Counted from the first letter of the stretch, positions 25,788 through 37,439 are shown. The stretch: 64,000 bases of DNA from Branchiostoma floridae (GCF_000003815.2 NC_049990.1:8725353-8789352); one strand, 5' to 3'. Numbers and translations are program-made. Notes: generated by a model from the letters alone, not told the origin.

Positions 25788-26272
25788 GTCCTCTGCACTT
25801 GACGAAGCAGTATCTAATTCTGGCGTTTTCGCCTTCTTCTTTCCAACCCTCCTCGCAGTTCTGAGCCGCTGTCGTCATCGCTTCCTTTGTTGGTAGCTTC
25901 TGACTGTTTTTCAGCGTTTTCCTCCCCGAGAAACGTTACATAGTCGTTGTCTGACACACTATCGACACATGCAGACAAAGACGAGTGTAGTCCTTCGGCA
26001 CTGTCCGTCCCAGGAAACGCTACATATGTGTGGTCAGAGTTGTCCTCTGCCCCTATCGTATCTGCAGTATCTGATTCTGGCGTTTTCGCTTTCTTCTTTC
26101 CACCCTCTCTTGTCTGTTCGTCAGCCTTTTTCTCCCTGGGAAACGCTACGTAGTCGTTGTCTGACACACTATCGGCACATGCAGACGTAGACGAGGTGCC
26201 AAAAAGGTCTGACTCAGTCGCTTCGACGGAGTGTGCAGTTTTATCGTGGTCGTGCCAACTTACGGTGGTCAT
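25788..26272 (-). pseudogene. Relic of the LRR-Ig receptor cytoplasmic tail
   Basis: An open frame from 26272 to 25814 encodes SVSDNDYV and HTYVAFPGT motifs, KKKAKTPESDT and GSDDDS.SELRG. These match the tail of the gene at 45668-48886, and the nucleotide match is also high (46190-46380). No LRR, Ig or membrane part precedes it. The end is altered (ERRRRKRQN). A segmental-duplication remnant; expression is unlikely but not excluded. Confidence 0.65.
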
Positions 26273-26304
26273 CAGGCATCTGTATAGCCACGCTATACGT
26301 TTAC

Positions 26305-27425
26305 ATGTGTCGGGTTATTTAGTGCAGTAACCAACAGAACAGGGGCACTATCATAGCATATGAGTCCCTTGTCGTTTGCCTAAACAATTCAGTCCAGACA
26401 ATAGATTTTCTTCATATACACGTATATATAGTCTCCTTAGGGTATCAAAAACGTCATCGGAGTATCAAAAACCTACATAATACATTACGTATTCCAATGG
26501 TGATATCTAACATATGATTTACTAGTTCTGTTTTTACAGCCTCCATTTACCACAGCGATGCATATTACCTACTCTTCAATCCTATCAAGCGTCTGATTTA
26601 ATCTCAACAAGTAGGCAATAAACATGAGAAATCAACAGCTCGTATGTCTATGTATTACGCAATGCAACGTGAATTTTCGTGGATGGGGCCGGGGCCAATG
26701 TCCTCTAATAGCGAAGCCAGCTTTTATCCCTATACTTCTAGCAAGAGCCTAGGGGCTGATATTTCTGCACTCTCACTACAAACTCACTGGTACATATTCT
26801 CTTGCTGCTGTCTTTTAGCCCCGCATTAGACGATGCACGAGCTTCGGCCCTATTTTTTACCGCGTGAAGGCCGCCGTATTTTAAGATCTTCAGATACTCG
26901 GGCGTATTTTTCCACCAGAAAATTTTCCTACCAAAAATCATAGTCTTTGCTGGTACAAAAATTATGTCGTGCGCATGTAAACTTGTTACTATAAGACTCA
27001 CCGTCCTGATATCAATATCATACCTTCAACAGTGTATAAACTACTTAAGTCAAAGCAGCCATACCACACTGTTCATGTTCCAAATTTATTGCACAATTTA
27101 ATCGTTGACAAAATTTTAGCATGTCTTGAGTGTGGGAGTTTGACAGTTGGTCAAGTGGTCTTCAAACTTTAAAACCACTTATTAAGCTTTTACATATTAG
27201 GCTGGAAGCAGCTCAAATGTTTTTGAATCTATACATTATTTTACTTAAGGTGAAGGTCTTCAATTCCTGCCACAGGTGCCTCATATTAGACATATTTATC
27301 ACAATTATCACAGCGGTAGCTACTCATAGCTTGATAGTGCTTTATGACATATCCAGGACTATAATAGATTAGAAGGAATGCGTTAAGCTGTCTAAGTCAA
27401 GTAATCGTACCTTCACATTATTACA
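26305..27425. repeat. Segmental duplicate of 10889-11841
   Basis: Collinear with the 3' flank of the fusion gene and directly joined to the Fic fragment at 27428. This shows that a block comprising the Fic 3' end and about 1 kb of flank was duplicated. Confidence 0.7.
26750..27015. mobile_element. Insertion relative to the paralogous flank
   Basis: The paralogue at 11330-11350 passes from TACTTCTGGCAAG to CCTTCAACAGTG with about 20 bases between. Here about 270 extra bases intervene. They contain CCCCGCATTAGACGATGC and TATTTTAAGATCTTCAGAT, resembling parts of the TIR elements near 41 kb. Likely a non-autonomous DNA transposon. Confidence 0.5.
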
Positions 27426-27427
27426 AG

Positions 27428-27571
27428 CTACAACCAAGATGGAAAGTTTTTATAGTGAAGACCCTCGATGATTTTGTCCAGGAAGCGGTTGACAATGTCC
27501 GCCACGTGTCGTGAGAAGGTCCTGCCGTGTGCTGGCCCGCTGTCGCCCGACATCATGAGCTGGGCCGCGTA
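27428..27571 (-). pseudogene. Third Fic copy, C-terminal fragment
   Basis: Encodes YAAQLMMSGDSGPAHGRTF and HVADIVNRFLDKIIEGLH, ending NFPSWL then TAG. It matches the last 48 residues of both Fic exons. The catalytic motif and everything before it are absent; upstream sequence is unrelated. Clearly a truncated duplicate. Confidence 0.88.
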
Positions 27572-27885
27572 GGGCAGGAGTATTGTAGGCTGGAGAGATT
27601 GAAACTCACGTGCCACCGAGGTGGATAGCGGTGCCAGAGACGGTAGCATGTAAGTCAGCCGTCCCAGCCCTTCGAATCGGGTGGCTTGTTTCCCATGTTT
27701 TGTTTCTCGCTGACACGCTTTAGTTTTGGTCCTGCAAACTTCCAGACTTACCTTGTACATTTACAATCCTTATGGGATGCAATTAGAGTTTTATATCGTA
27801 AGTTAAAGGGGAAATAAAGAAGGGAAACGACTGAGAGATAGGGGAGAGCGTGTGGTAGCGGCGCATGCGCAATGACTTCTGATTA

Positions 27886-28871
27886 CTAGTTACATTTCTG
27901 CAACCAAGCGGGAAAGTTTTCATCGCGAAGATCCTCCATGATCTTGTCCAGGGAGCGGTTGACAACGTCCGCCACGTGTCGGGCGAAGGCCTTGCCGTGT
28001 GCTGGTCCGCTGTCGTCCGACATCATGAGATGGGTGTTGTACTTCCTCCTGTCATTTTTGGAAAACGTTGTCGGAACGAATCCCGATTTCAGTAGCATTG
28101 CGTTGAGTAACATCCGTGCCGTTCTTCCGTTGCCATCTCTGAAGGGATGAATATGGACCAGTTTATGATGAGCGGACGCAGCCCTCTCTATTGGATGCAT
28201 CTCTTGTGTGTCCTCTGACGTCAGCCACGTTTGGAACTCCACCATCTTGGAAGCAAGGTCATCAGGTTCCGGTGGATTGTAAGGCCCTACAAAGACATTA
28301 ACATTGCGCATGCGCCCTGCCCACTTTGGTTTGGTCTTTCCGAGCAACCGCTGATGAATTTCTTTGACATCGGGCAGCGGTTTGTCGCTTCCCAAAGTTG
28401 AGTGAATGTAATCAATTGCTTCGGTCATCCCTACTCTTTCGTCGTCCCCCCTCTTTGTCTCTATCGAACCATTACTGAATATAGATGGGCGATAGAAGCA
28501 GTTCAACAGTAACTTTGATACGTCGGCGGAGCTTGTATGTTTCTGTATTTCTTGCACAACGACGTCATTCTTGTGGCTTATGTCCATCTGAAGCGCACGA
28601 TACCGTCTATCCAGGATAGGTAGCAGTCTGTCTCGACCCTCGATCGCCGATGTCGTGTTCGGGGCGTACAAGAGAGCACGGGCGTAGTTCTCGTCGGCCT
28701 GTTCCACTTTTCCAGTCGCCTCCAGAAAGCGGCCATACTTTGTGATTATGACTGCATTCTTGGGGGCCATGGTCACTGCCTCTTTGTACGACGCTTTGGC
28801 GGTTCTGAAGTCGCCGCGCTCTGCAGCTGTCTCTGCTGTGCGAATTGCTTCGTCCACCTGGAGCTTTTGTT
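27886..28871 (-). other. TPR-Fic exon of the LDLa-Fic gene
   Basis: Encodes 327 aa. TPR pairs ([32 protein letters not shown]) are followed by the Fic core with HPFRDGNGR, ending LQKCN then TAG. The acceptor ATCTTCACAG at 28872-28881 is conserved with the sister gene. Unlike the sister, an in-frame ATG-containing extension (up to 28917, [11 protein letters not shown]) lies upstream, so a cytosolic form starting inside the intron is conceivable. Confidence 0.9.
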
Positions 28872-31800
28872 CTGTGAAGATGGTAGTGATGTCGTTGTGA
28901 ATCATGGATCTTAACAACTTATCTAATGATAATGCAGCCTCCTTTTAGGATCAACCAACCAACCAACCAACCAGCCAACCAACCAAAAATGCTGCCAGCC
29001 AACCAACCAACCGACTAAACAACTAACTAACCAACCAACCATCAAACAAGCAATCAATGGATGAATTGATAAAGCATTGTGGCATACATTTGGATCTCTA
29101 GGTTGTTCAAATATCAGACAGGAGGTGATCTGTTTTGAATTGTTTCCCTCAGTGCAAAAAATACCACGCAGGAAAATACTGATAGTTTGAAAAAAGTGTT
29201 CGCTCCCAGAAAAGGGTATTTTTCATGAAGAACGGTTTTAGAAATGCTAGTAAATCAGTTCTGAGCACATGACATGGTTTGCCGGTGTAATCTGTCTGAT
29301 TTGTCTTAAATAGTTACAATGTCACAGGAAACTATATTCTGCTGTCTGATTTGCCTTAAATAGTTACACTGTCACACTGTCAGTATACAAAGTAGATGCC
29401 TTGAATTTTGTTCTACTGACCTGCAGTTAACTTTTGAACCGGTAGGTTACGTCTGCGACGGGTAAGACCACATGTTGTACAAGTAGTAGCAGCTACAGTA
29501 GTCGCAGTCGTCTGTTCCAACGGAGCTGCAATGACAAGTTACAGTTACATTTCACAAAAAGTCCCCTGTCCCTTGAGTTGAGAACACCACCCAAGTCCCT
29601 AGTGTTATTGAACCGTATTTTAACGATATTCCTAAGGCCAAACTTTCAACGTTAAAAGAAAATAAATGGCCTGTTTAGTCTCCTATTCCGAGTTCATATG
29701 AATTACCTCAGCCAGCAATAAGAAGCCCAAACCCTTGTTACCATCAAGAAGCGCATTCCAAGCCTCTCGTGAGACTTCACTCTCGCGAGTAAATCAATTC
29801 AGAGCACATGACATTGTTTGGCCAAATTCCATTCCAAACATGCCTGTGGAAAAATTCCTGTACAATTCCTAGAATTTTTGCAGACTGAACATAATAATAT
29901 ACCATTTGGCTCGCCCCAGAGGCGTCGCCAAAAAAGTACCCCTGTCTTTCCTTGGTGCTATTGAACTGTGGTCTGATTTGGCCTGGTTTGTCTTATTTTT
30001 TTTAAACTGTACAGTTGTTCCCAGATGCTCTAAAGAGGTTGGCAGAGATGACCCATTCGTTTTCCTCATACATTCCACAAAAATAGAATCATAGCTAATT
30101 TATCATAATTGTACATCACTGCAAAGATCCCTAATATTGCCCCTGCTGAGAACACCAGTTCCCTTGCCCCTGTCTCTGATGGTGCTATTCAATCGTATAT
30201 TACTGAATTCTCCAAGTCCAAACTTTCAACAAGTAAAAACAAATGACTGGTCTGTTTTCTTTTCTGAGTTGATAAGAATTGCATACACAAATAAGAGCCC
30301 CAAGCCCTGGTTACCAACAAGAAGCGCGCGTAAAACTTCTCGTTAGAGCGAACTTCTCGTGAGAATTTACTCTCGCAAGTCAATCAATTCTGAGCACATG
30401 CCATTGTTTGGGTAATCTGTCTGATTTGCTCTGACATATCAAAGAGAATCATATTCTGCTGACGTTTATAGAAAAAGTATAGCTCTTTAAGAGTAATCAG
30501 TTTGCAAAGCAGATTTCTTAGATTTTGTTCTATAGACCTGCAGTTGGCTCTTGATCCGGTGCGGTTGGCTCTTGAACGGGTATACAACTGCGACCTGCTG
30601 CAGGTAGGTTACGTCTGCGACGGGTAAGACCACATGTTGTACAAGTAGTAGTCTCCGCAATCGTCGTTTCAGACGTAGCTGGCAAGACAAGTTACACTTA
30701 CGCATACCAGTGTACATACAGCTGTTCCCAAATGCTAGACAAGAGAGTAACAGATGAGATGACCTATTCGTTTTTNNNNNNNNNNNNNNNNNNNNNNNNN
30801 NNNNNNNNNNNNNNNNNNNNNNNNNNNNNNNNNNNNNNNNNNNNNNNNNNNNNNNNNNNNNNNNNNNNNNNNNNNAATGTATCATTGTACATCACTGCAA
30901 CAACTGCCCCTGCCCATTCTGCTATTAAAGAGCACCATTTCTGTCCCTGGCGCTATTGAACCGTATGTCACCGATTTCTCTAAGGCCAAGGTTTCAACAA
31001 TCAAAGACAAATAACTGGTCTATTTTGTCTTCGTTAAGTCATGAGCATTACATTAGCCAGAAGTAAGAAGCCCAAGCCCCGGTGGCCAGCAAAAAGCGCT
31101 AGTAAAAGTCCTCACGAGGGCGAACCTCTCGTGAGAGTTCACTCCTGCGAGGGTGAACTTATCGCGAGAGTGAACTTATCGCGAGACTTACGACAGCTGG
31201 CCGGTTCATCACTGCAATCGCCACAGTCGTTGTCCCCGTCACACTTCCAGGCCTCGCTTATGCATTTCCCGTTGTCACAAAGAAATTGGCCAATACTGCA
31301 GGACGGTCCCGCTAAGAAATAATAAAACAGAGTTTAATCTTTTACAAAATGTCATCGACCGTTAGATTTTAAGCAGAAAGTCTGAGACAACGAATGCAAG
31401 TCTGCAAGTATCAACATACTAGTTGACAACGGCTCAACAACATCAAACTCTGCAAAGACGTTCGACTGCATATTTTGCCCAGAGCTGTTCAGAGCTAGCC
31501 CTTATGCGTTTAAGATTACAGATGTTTAGACAGATCTACAAACAATGCCAATAATATCAAAGGGAGTTGCAGTGACGCTGATGATGACAACATTTTCACC
31601 TGTTTGACAAATCTCTCCGATACATCAGTTCTTTCTAACTTCGTCATCTTTGCTGGCAACGTTATCTGTAGTCTATGAATAGTTTTTAATGCAAAAACTT
31701 CCTTTTTACATTTCATATGTATAGCATGAAGGGTTCAAACATATCACTGCAGAAGCAACACTGTTACTGTTAAACACTTCATGCATGTAGGGGTAAAAAA

Positions 31801-34800
31801 TGCTGAAGGTGCCCTTTTATAAGCATTATCGTCCTGTAAAAGTGCACTTTCTACTTCAATCTAGGTTCCTATACTTAAACAATAAATTGTTATGGCAGGT
31901 GCATCAAATCAAGAAAGAAATATCTTACCAATAATCGCTTGTCGTTCATCCCTCTCCAGCTGCACGGGTTTTTCTGTAACAGAATAAATACAACGGAAGG
32001 TGAGACGGCGAGAGTCTGCAAGTTAGACTTACACATTCCACTTTACAGTTGTTGCCAAATTCTACATATACACCGTTGAAGAGAGTGACATAGATAAACC
32101 ATTCGTTGTTCACTCATATGTTCCTCAGCAATTAATAGCTTATGTATTGCTGTGCAGTCACTGAAAAGAGCTACCCCTGCCTGCTACACCTTCCCTTTCC
32201 TTGGTGCAATTGAACCGTATATTACGGATTTCTGCAAGGCCAAACTTTCAACAACTACAGACAGGTAAATGGTCTGGTTTGTCTTCTTTCGACAGCTCTT
32301 AAGAATTACATTAGCCAGAAATAAGGAGCCCAGGCTCCGGTTTCGATCAGGAAGCGCATGTAAAATTTCTGACGAGAGCGAACGCAGAATCAACGTATTG
32401 TGAGAGTTCACTCTAATCTCGCAAGAGTACTGACCTGCAGTTTGCTTCTGAACCGGTAGGTTACGTCTGCGACGGGTAAGACCACATGTTGTACAAGTAG
32501 TCTGAGTAGCTACAGTGGTCGCAGTCGTCTGTTCCAATGGAGCTGCAATGACAAGTTACACGTACAAATTCCACTGTACAGTTGTTACCAGATGTTCTAA
32601 AGACAGTGGCATGCTGACAGAGATGGCAAAATTGTTTTTCACCCATGCGTTCAACAAACATGAATAGCTGATTTATCATACATGTAAATGTACATAACTG
32701 CAAAAAAAGGCCGAAATAACGAGCCCATTTTAGTCAAAAAGTGTTCATACAAAAGTGTTCCCCGAACCTCTCGTGACAGTTAACTCCCACGAGAGTGAAC
32801 TTATCGCGAGACTTACGACAGCTAGCCGGTTCATCACTGGAATCGCCACAGTCGTTGTCCCCGTGTCACACTTCCAGGCCTCGCTTATGCATTCCCCGTT
32901 GTCACAGAGAAATTGGCCAATACTGCAGGACGGTCCCGCTAAGAAATAATAAATTAGAGTTTAATCTTTCACTAAATGTCATCGCCCGATGGGCAGAAAG
33001 TCTGAGACAATGAATGCAAGTCTGCAAGTATCAACATACTAGTTGACAACGGCTCAACAACATCAAACTCTGCAAAGACGTTCGACTGCATATTTTGCCC
33101 AGAGCTGTTCAGATCTAGAGCTAGCCCTTATGCGTTTAAGATTACAGATGTTTAGACAGATCTACAAACAATGCCAATAATATCAAAGGGAGTTGCAGTG
33201 ACGCTGATGATGACAACATGTTCACCTGTTTGACAAATCTCTCCGATACATCAGTTCTTTCTAACTTCGTCATCTTTGCTGGGAACGTTATTTGTAGTCT
33301 ATGAATAGTTTTTAACGCAAAAAAACTTCCTTTTTACATTTCATATGTATAGCATGAAGGGTTCAAACATATCACTGCAGAAGCAACACTGTTACTGTTA
33401 AACACTTCATGCATGCAGCCAGGGGTAAAAATGCTGAAGGTGCCCTTTTATAAGCATTATCGTCCTGTAAAAGTGCACTTTCTACTTCAATCTAGGTTCC
33501 TATACTTAAACAATAAATTGTTATGGCAGGTGCATCAAATCAAGAAAGAAATATCTTACCAATAATCGCTTGTCGTTCATCCCTCTCCAGCTGCACGGGT
33601 TTTTCTGTAACAGAATAAATACAACTGAAGGTGAGACGGCGAGAGTCTGCAAGTTAGACTTACACATTCCACTTTACAGTTGTTGCCAAATTCTACATGT
33701 ACACAAGAGAGTGACATAGATAAACCATTCGTTGTTCACTCATACGTTCCTCAGCAATTAATAGCTTATGTATTGCTGTGCAGTCACTGAAAAGAACTAC
33801 CCCTGCCTGCTACACCTTCCCTTTCCTTGGTGCAATTGAACAGTATATTACGGATTTCTCCAAGGCCAAACTTTCAACAACTACAGACAAGTAAATGGTC
33901 TGGTTTGTCTTCTTTCGACAGCTCTTAAGAATTACATTAGCCAGAAATAAGGAGCCCAGGCCCCGGTTTCGACCAGGAAGCGCATGTAAAATTTCTGACG
34001 AGAGCGAACGTAGAATCAACGTATTGTGAGAGTTCACTTTCGCAAGAGTACTGACCTGCAGTTTGCTTTTGAACCGGTAGGTTACGTCTGCGACGGGTAA
34101 GACCACATGTTGTACATGTAGTCTGAGTAGCTACAGTGGTCGCAGTCGTCTGTTCCAATGGAGCTGCAATGACAAGTTACACTTACAAATTCCACTGTAC
34201 AGTTGTTACCAGATGCTCTAAAGACAGTGGCATGCTGATAGAGATGGTAATCTTGCTTTTCACCCATGCGTTCAACAAACATGAATAGCTGATTTATCAT
34301 ACATGTAAATGTACATCACTGCAAAAAAGCCCGAAATAACGAGCCCATTTTAGTTAAAAAGTGTTCATACAAAAGTGTTCCTCGAACCTCTCGTGACAGT
34401 TAACTCCCACGAGAGTGAACTTATCGCGAGACTTACGACAGTAAGCCGGTTCGTCACTGAAATCGCCACAGTCGTTGTCCCCGTCACACTTCCAGGCCTC
34501 GCTTATGCATTCCCCGTTGTCACAGAGAAATTGGCCAATACTGCAAGACGGTCCCGCTAAGAAGTAATAGAACAGAGTATAATTTTCTACAAAATGTCAT
34601 GTTGTGTTAGATATAAGCAGGAAGACCGATAAGTGGATTAGAGATCATTAGACTCTTATTTCTAAACTCGAGTCTGCAAGTATCAACAGACTTGTTGACA
34701 AGATCAACAACGTCAAACTCTGCATAGACCTTTAACTCCAAATTTGGCCCAAGGCTAGCTAATATGTGATCAAAATTACAGACGTTTAACTTGATCTACA

Positions 34801-36937
34801 ATTCTCTCCGCTGATGGTGGTGTCAGTTCTTTAAAACTTCTTCACATTTCCTGTGAACGGCATTCTCTTTACTGACTTCGTCTATGAATGGTTTTAAGGC
34901 AATAAAATCTTTTCTTTAGATTTCATATATAACGCATGCAAGGTTCCGGGGAAGCATATAACTTCAGGCGCAAAACGATTAAACACCACATACATGCAGG
35001 GGTCACACAAATTGTCACAAATGCTGAGTGTGCCTTTGAAGTTAAATTTTGTCGCGATCGTCCTGTAAAATGCACAATATGAATGAACTGTCACGACAGC
35101 AGTGGATTGTTCATTCCTTGACAAAGACTGATGCTGTGCATTCGAAAATTTGGGTGAGTCCAATTTTGGTGTTGCAGTTCAACTATTTCAAGAATGAACG
35201 AACCGTCAACGGTTGCCTTAGTAGATATCTAGTGTATCAAATCAAGAAAAGAGAGATCTTACGAATAATCACTTGTCGTCCAGCCCTTGCCAGCTGCACG
35301 GGTTTTTCTGTAACAGAATGATACAAGTGAAAATCAGATGACGAGAGTCGCTTTTCAGGTCCCGGATAAACCTGTTTTTTAACGAGTTTGCTCAGTGCAA
35401 GGCCATTGACCACTTCTAGGCACTGAACTACGCTCACTGTGGCAGCTTCTCTTTGCCCAAAGTCAGAAACATCGAGCTTCAGCAAGCTCGACTGACTGAC
35501 CCAGTATTAGTAGGCGAAGCAGAGGTTACGAAGCTGCTCGGGAGGCTGTTCTTTAAGTAGATCCTTTTGCATATCAATTCATAGCTAAAACTCTCTCCAA
35601 CAAGATTTCGCCAGTATCACTGACGAGAGACACTGAATGGATATCTGAAACGTCTGACCGTTTCCAAAATCATCTGACCGTTTCCAAAATCATATCCAGT
35701 TGCTTGAGTAACTGCTTTTTGGCGTTCTTGGAATAGTCTTGCATATGTGCAAAAATCGTGAGAAGGTAGCTTTTTGCCATCATGACAAATAGTCAATCAT
35801 GACTTAACGCCTACTAAAATAAATCCGCCAGGTCACATATATCAGTCATGCCCGTAGCCAGGATTTTGCTTCGGGGGGTTCTTTTAGTACTTGTTGGACC
35901 ATCGAGCGCTGCCTAGGGGAGTCCAGGGGCATGCTACCCCGGAAAAATTTTGAAATCTTGACCCTCTGAAACGCTATTTCCTGAATTTGACCGGCAAAAT
36001 TTGCTGGCCAAGTTTAATGGAATTTCTTTTAAAACACACAAGACTTTCGGCGTAAGTCCTTTGAGGGCGACTCCCCCGACATATTTTCACCATATCTGAC
36101 ACCAAAGACGAGAGGCGTCGCAATGGAGGTCTGGGGGAATTTTGAAATCTGGATCCTTTGAAAAGGTATTTCCCGCATTTTGAGGGACAACTTTTGTTGT
36201 CAGATTAAGCTAAATTTAACATTTCTATCAGAGAAAAATACTTGTGAGGACGACGGCCAGGAGGCGTCAGCCGTCGCAAGGGAGGTCCGGGAAATGTTTA
36301 ACCTGGACCCATCTCCTGCATATTCAGGGACAATTTGTGCTGTTAAACTAAGCTAAGTTCAATGATTTGTTATTAATGAGAAAGGATTTTGAGGGCGACG
36401 CTCCCACCACATCATGTTCATCATGTCCGGCCCCGAGGGCGCAAGCCGCCGCAAGGGAGGTCCGGGAAATTTTTAAATCTAGACTCACTGAAACGCTATT
36501 TCCTGCACTTTCTGGGGCAGATTATGCTGATAGACTTGCTTAGATGGAATGAAATGTTTATCAGTGAAAAATAAAAATCATGCTTTTGAAAAAAGCGGAC
36601 CTTCGAGCGTGAAAAAGCGGACCTTCAAGCGTCTGTGTGGGGTTTTTCCGACCCACCTCCCCCCCCCTTGGCTACAGACATTCAGCCACCAAGAAAAAAA
36701 ATCGTCTGAAGAATTCTTCAATGCAAAGTTCGTAGTTAAATGTACTCTGGCATATCTAAACTGTGCATACCTGTGGGGCGATTCAGTACAGACCACTAAA
36801 ACGTGTTGTTTTTCAAAGTGGATAATATACGGTAAGACGACCGAGAAATGGTAACGGAGGTTACCTTCTTTGGGTGCTGCTAGAGCACCGCTTGCTGCGA
36901 GAAGCATCAGCCAGAGCGTGCCCATTGTCGGAGCCAT
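27886..36937 (-). CDS. Secreted LDLa-repeat Fic protein
   Basis: Exons 5' to 3': 36865-36937 (signal, [20 protein letters not shown]), 35263-35307, 34437-34556 (LDLa), 34056-34163 (linker), 33560-33604, 32817-32938 (LDLa with frameshift), 32435-32542, 31929-31973, 31192-31311 (LDLa), 30538-30678, 29421-29525, 27886-28871 (TPR-Fic). All internal exons are phase 1-1. Leaving out the frameshifted one gives 1896 nt, 631 aa. The Fic motif [12 protein letters not shown] is intact (His codon 28147-28149). The inhibitory glutamate is replaced (IFSNGS, Ser codon 28474-28476). The linker exons read [16 protein letters not shown]. Paralogue of the gene at 11842-24959, sharing LDLa, linker and Fic but lacking Ig, protease and EGF. 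A 100-N gap at 30776 lies in an intron and could hide another module. Which repeated exons are used in mRNA is unknown. Confidence 0.8.
28952..29043. repeat. (AACC)n microsatellite
   Basis: Imperfect AACC/CAAC tetranucleotide run in the intron upstream of the Fic exon. Confidence 0.9.
30776..30875. other. Assembly gap (100 N)
   Basis: Exactly 100 N inside the tandemly amplified region, most likely of arbitrary length. A collapsed repeat unit could lie here. Confidence 0.98.
32817..32938 (-). pseudogene. Frameshifted LDLa exon
   Basis: 122 nt instead of 120. The sister exons read CCCCGTCACAC, this one CCCCGTGTCACAC (near 32861-32868). The two extra bases break the frame after the WKC.. region. 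The flanking splice sites are intact. It may be skipped (phase 1-1), a real lesion, or an assembly error. Confidence 0.75.
35555..35735. repeat. Dispersed repeat, partner of 20398-20670
   Basis: Contains TCTGAAACGTCTGACCG, a short internal duplication (TCTGACCGTTTCCAAAATCAT twice), then ATCCAGTTGCTTGAGTAACTG. Confidence 0.55.
35880..36540. repeat. Diverged tandem repeat, about 150-bp unit
   Basis: About four units, each with GGAGGTC(C/T)GGG, TTTTGAAATCT-like, CTGAAACGCTATTTCCTGCA and GACTCCC/GACGCTCCC blocks. Intronic, between signal exon and first module of the LDLa-Fic gene. No coding potential. Confidence 0.6.
36865..36937 (-). other. Signal-peptide exon of the LDLa-Fic gene
   Basis: ATG at 36935-36937, then [20 protein letters not shown] and APKE, ending in phase 1 at the donor GTAACC. 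It joins in frame to the short exons (EKPVQL), which explains why a 45-nt exon precedes every LDLa. Confidence 0.85.
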
Positions 36938-36987
36938 TGCAACTCTGCGCAGGGAAAGATCCTCTCGCAAAGTGCTGGGCAAGCTAG

Positions 36988-36995
36988 TTTATATA
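36988..36995 (-). promoter_or_regulatory. TATA box of the LDLa-Fic gene
   Basis: TATATAAA on the minus strand about 51 bases before the start codon, at a workable distance for a very short 5' UTR. Confidence 0.5.
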
Positions 36996-37345
36996 CATAT
37001 ACAAAGCAAATACAAACCGGTAATGTGTACGTATGTAAACAAGATGAATCCATAGCTGGGTTGGAGGTTAATGATAATCTATTTACTTTGCTTGAAGTGA
37101 CACCAAGTATCTTACACGTGAGAATCATGCACTTTAGTATCATGCAAGTGAGTATCATACATGTGAATATCATGCAAGTAAGCATCATGCAGGTGTACGT
37201 AGACAGGACGCGGGCCTGAGAAGCTTTATCAGTCAATGACGCACTACTAATATTTTTGTGTGAAGGCATAGTCATTTTTCTTCATATTTCTGAAACGTTG
37301 AAAGGCAAAGACATAACCCTTGACAACAGTCAAGGTCTTGCTGAG

Positions 37346-37420
37346 TCAGTATTTGGGTGCTGTTAGAACACCGCTTGTCGTGAGAAGCATCAGCCAGAGT
37401 GTGCCCCTCATTGGAGCCAT
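37346..37420 (-). pseudogene. Broken second copy of the signal exon
   Basis: Encodes [22 protein letters not shown], then Tyr and TGA where the working exon has GAAG and the GTAACC donor. The donor is lost, so this copy can only give a dead-end peptide. It shows that the 5' end of the gene was also duplicated. Confidence 0.82.
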
Positions 37421-37439
37421 TGCAACTCGGCGCATCAGC

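Larger units (their letters stand above)
29421..35310 (-). repeat. Tandem amplification of [short exon-LDLa-linker] units
   Basis: Three LDLa exons start at 31192, 32817 and 34437 (spacing 1625 and 1620). Linker exons lie at 32435 and 34056 (1621) and short exons at 31929, 33560 and 35263 (1631, 1703). Introns are nearly identical too, so the units are recent. Two extra linker exons (30538, 29421) lie next to the Fic exon with no LDLa between them; the 30538 copy has an in-frame expansion (141 instead of 105-108 nt). Confidence 0.88.

Noticed and set aside
35880-36540. GC-rich repeats as a coding region or CpG island
   Set aside because: Units are diverged with stops in all frames and lie inside an intron; no promoter features were seen.
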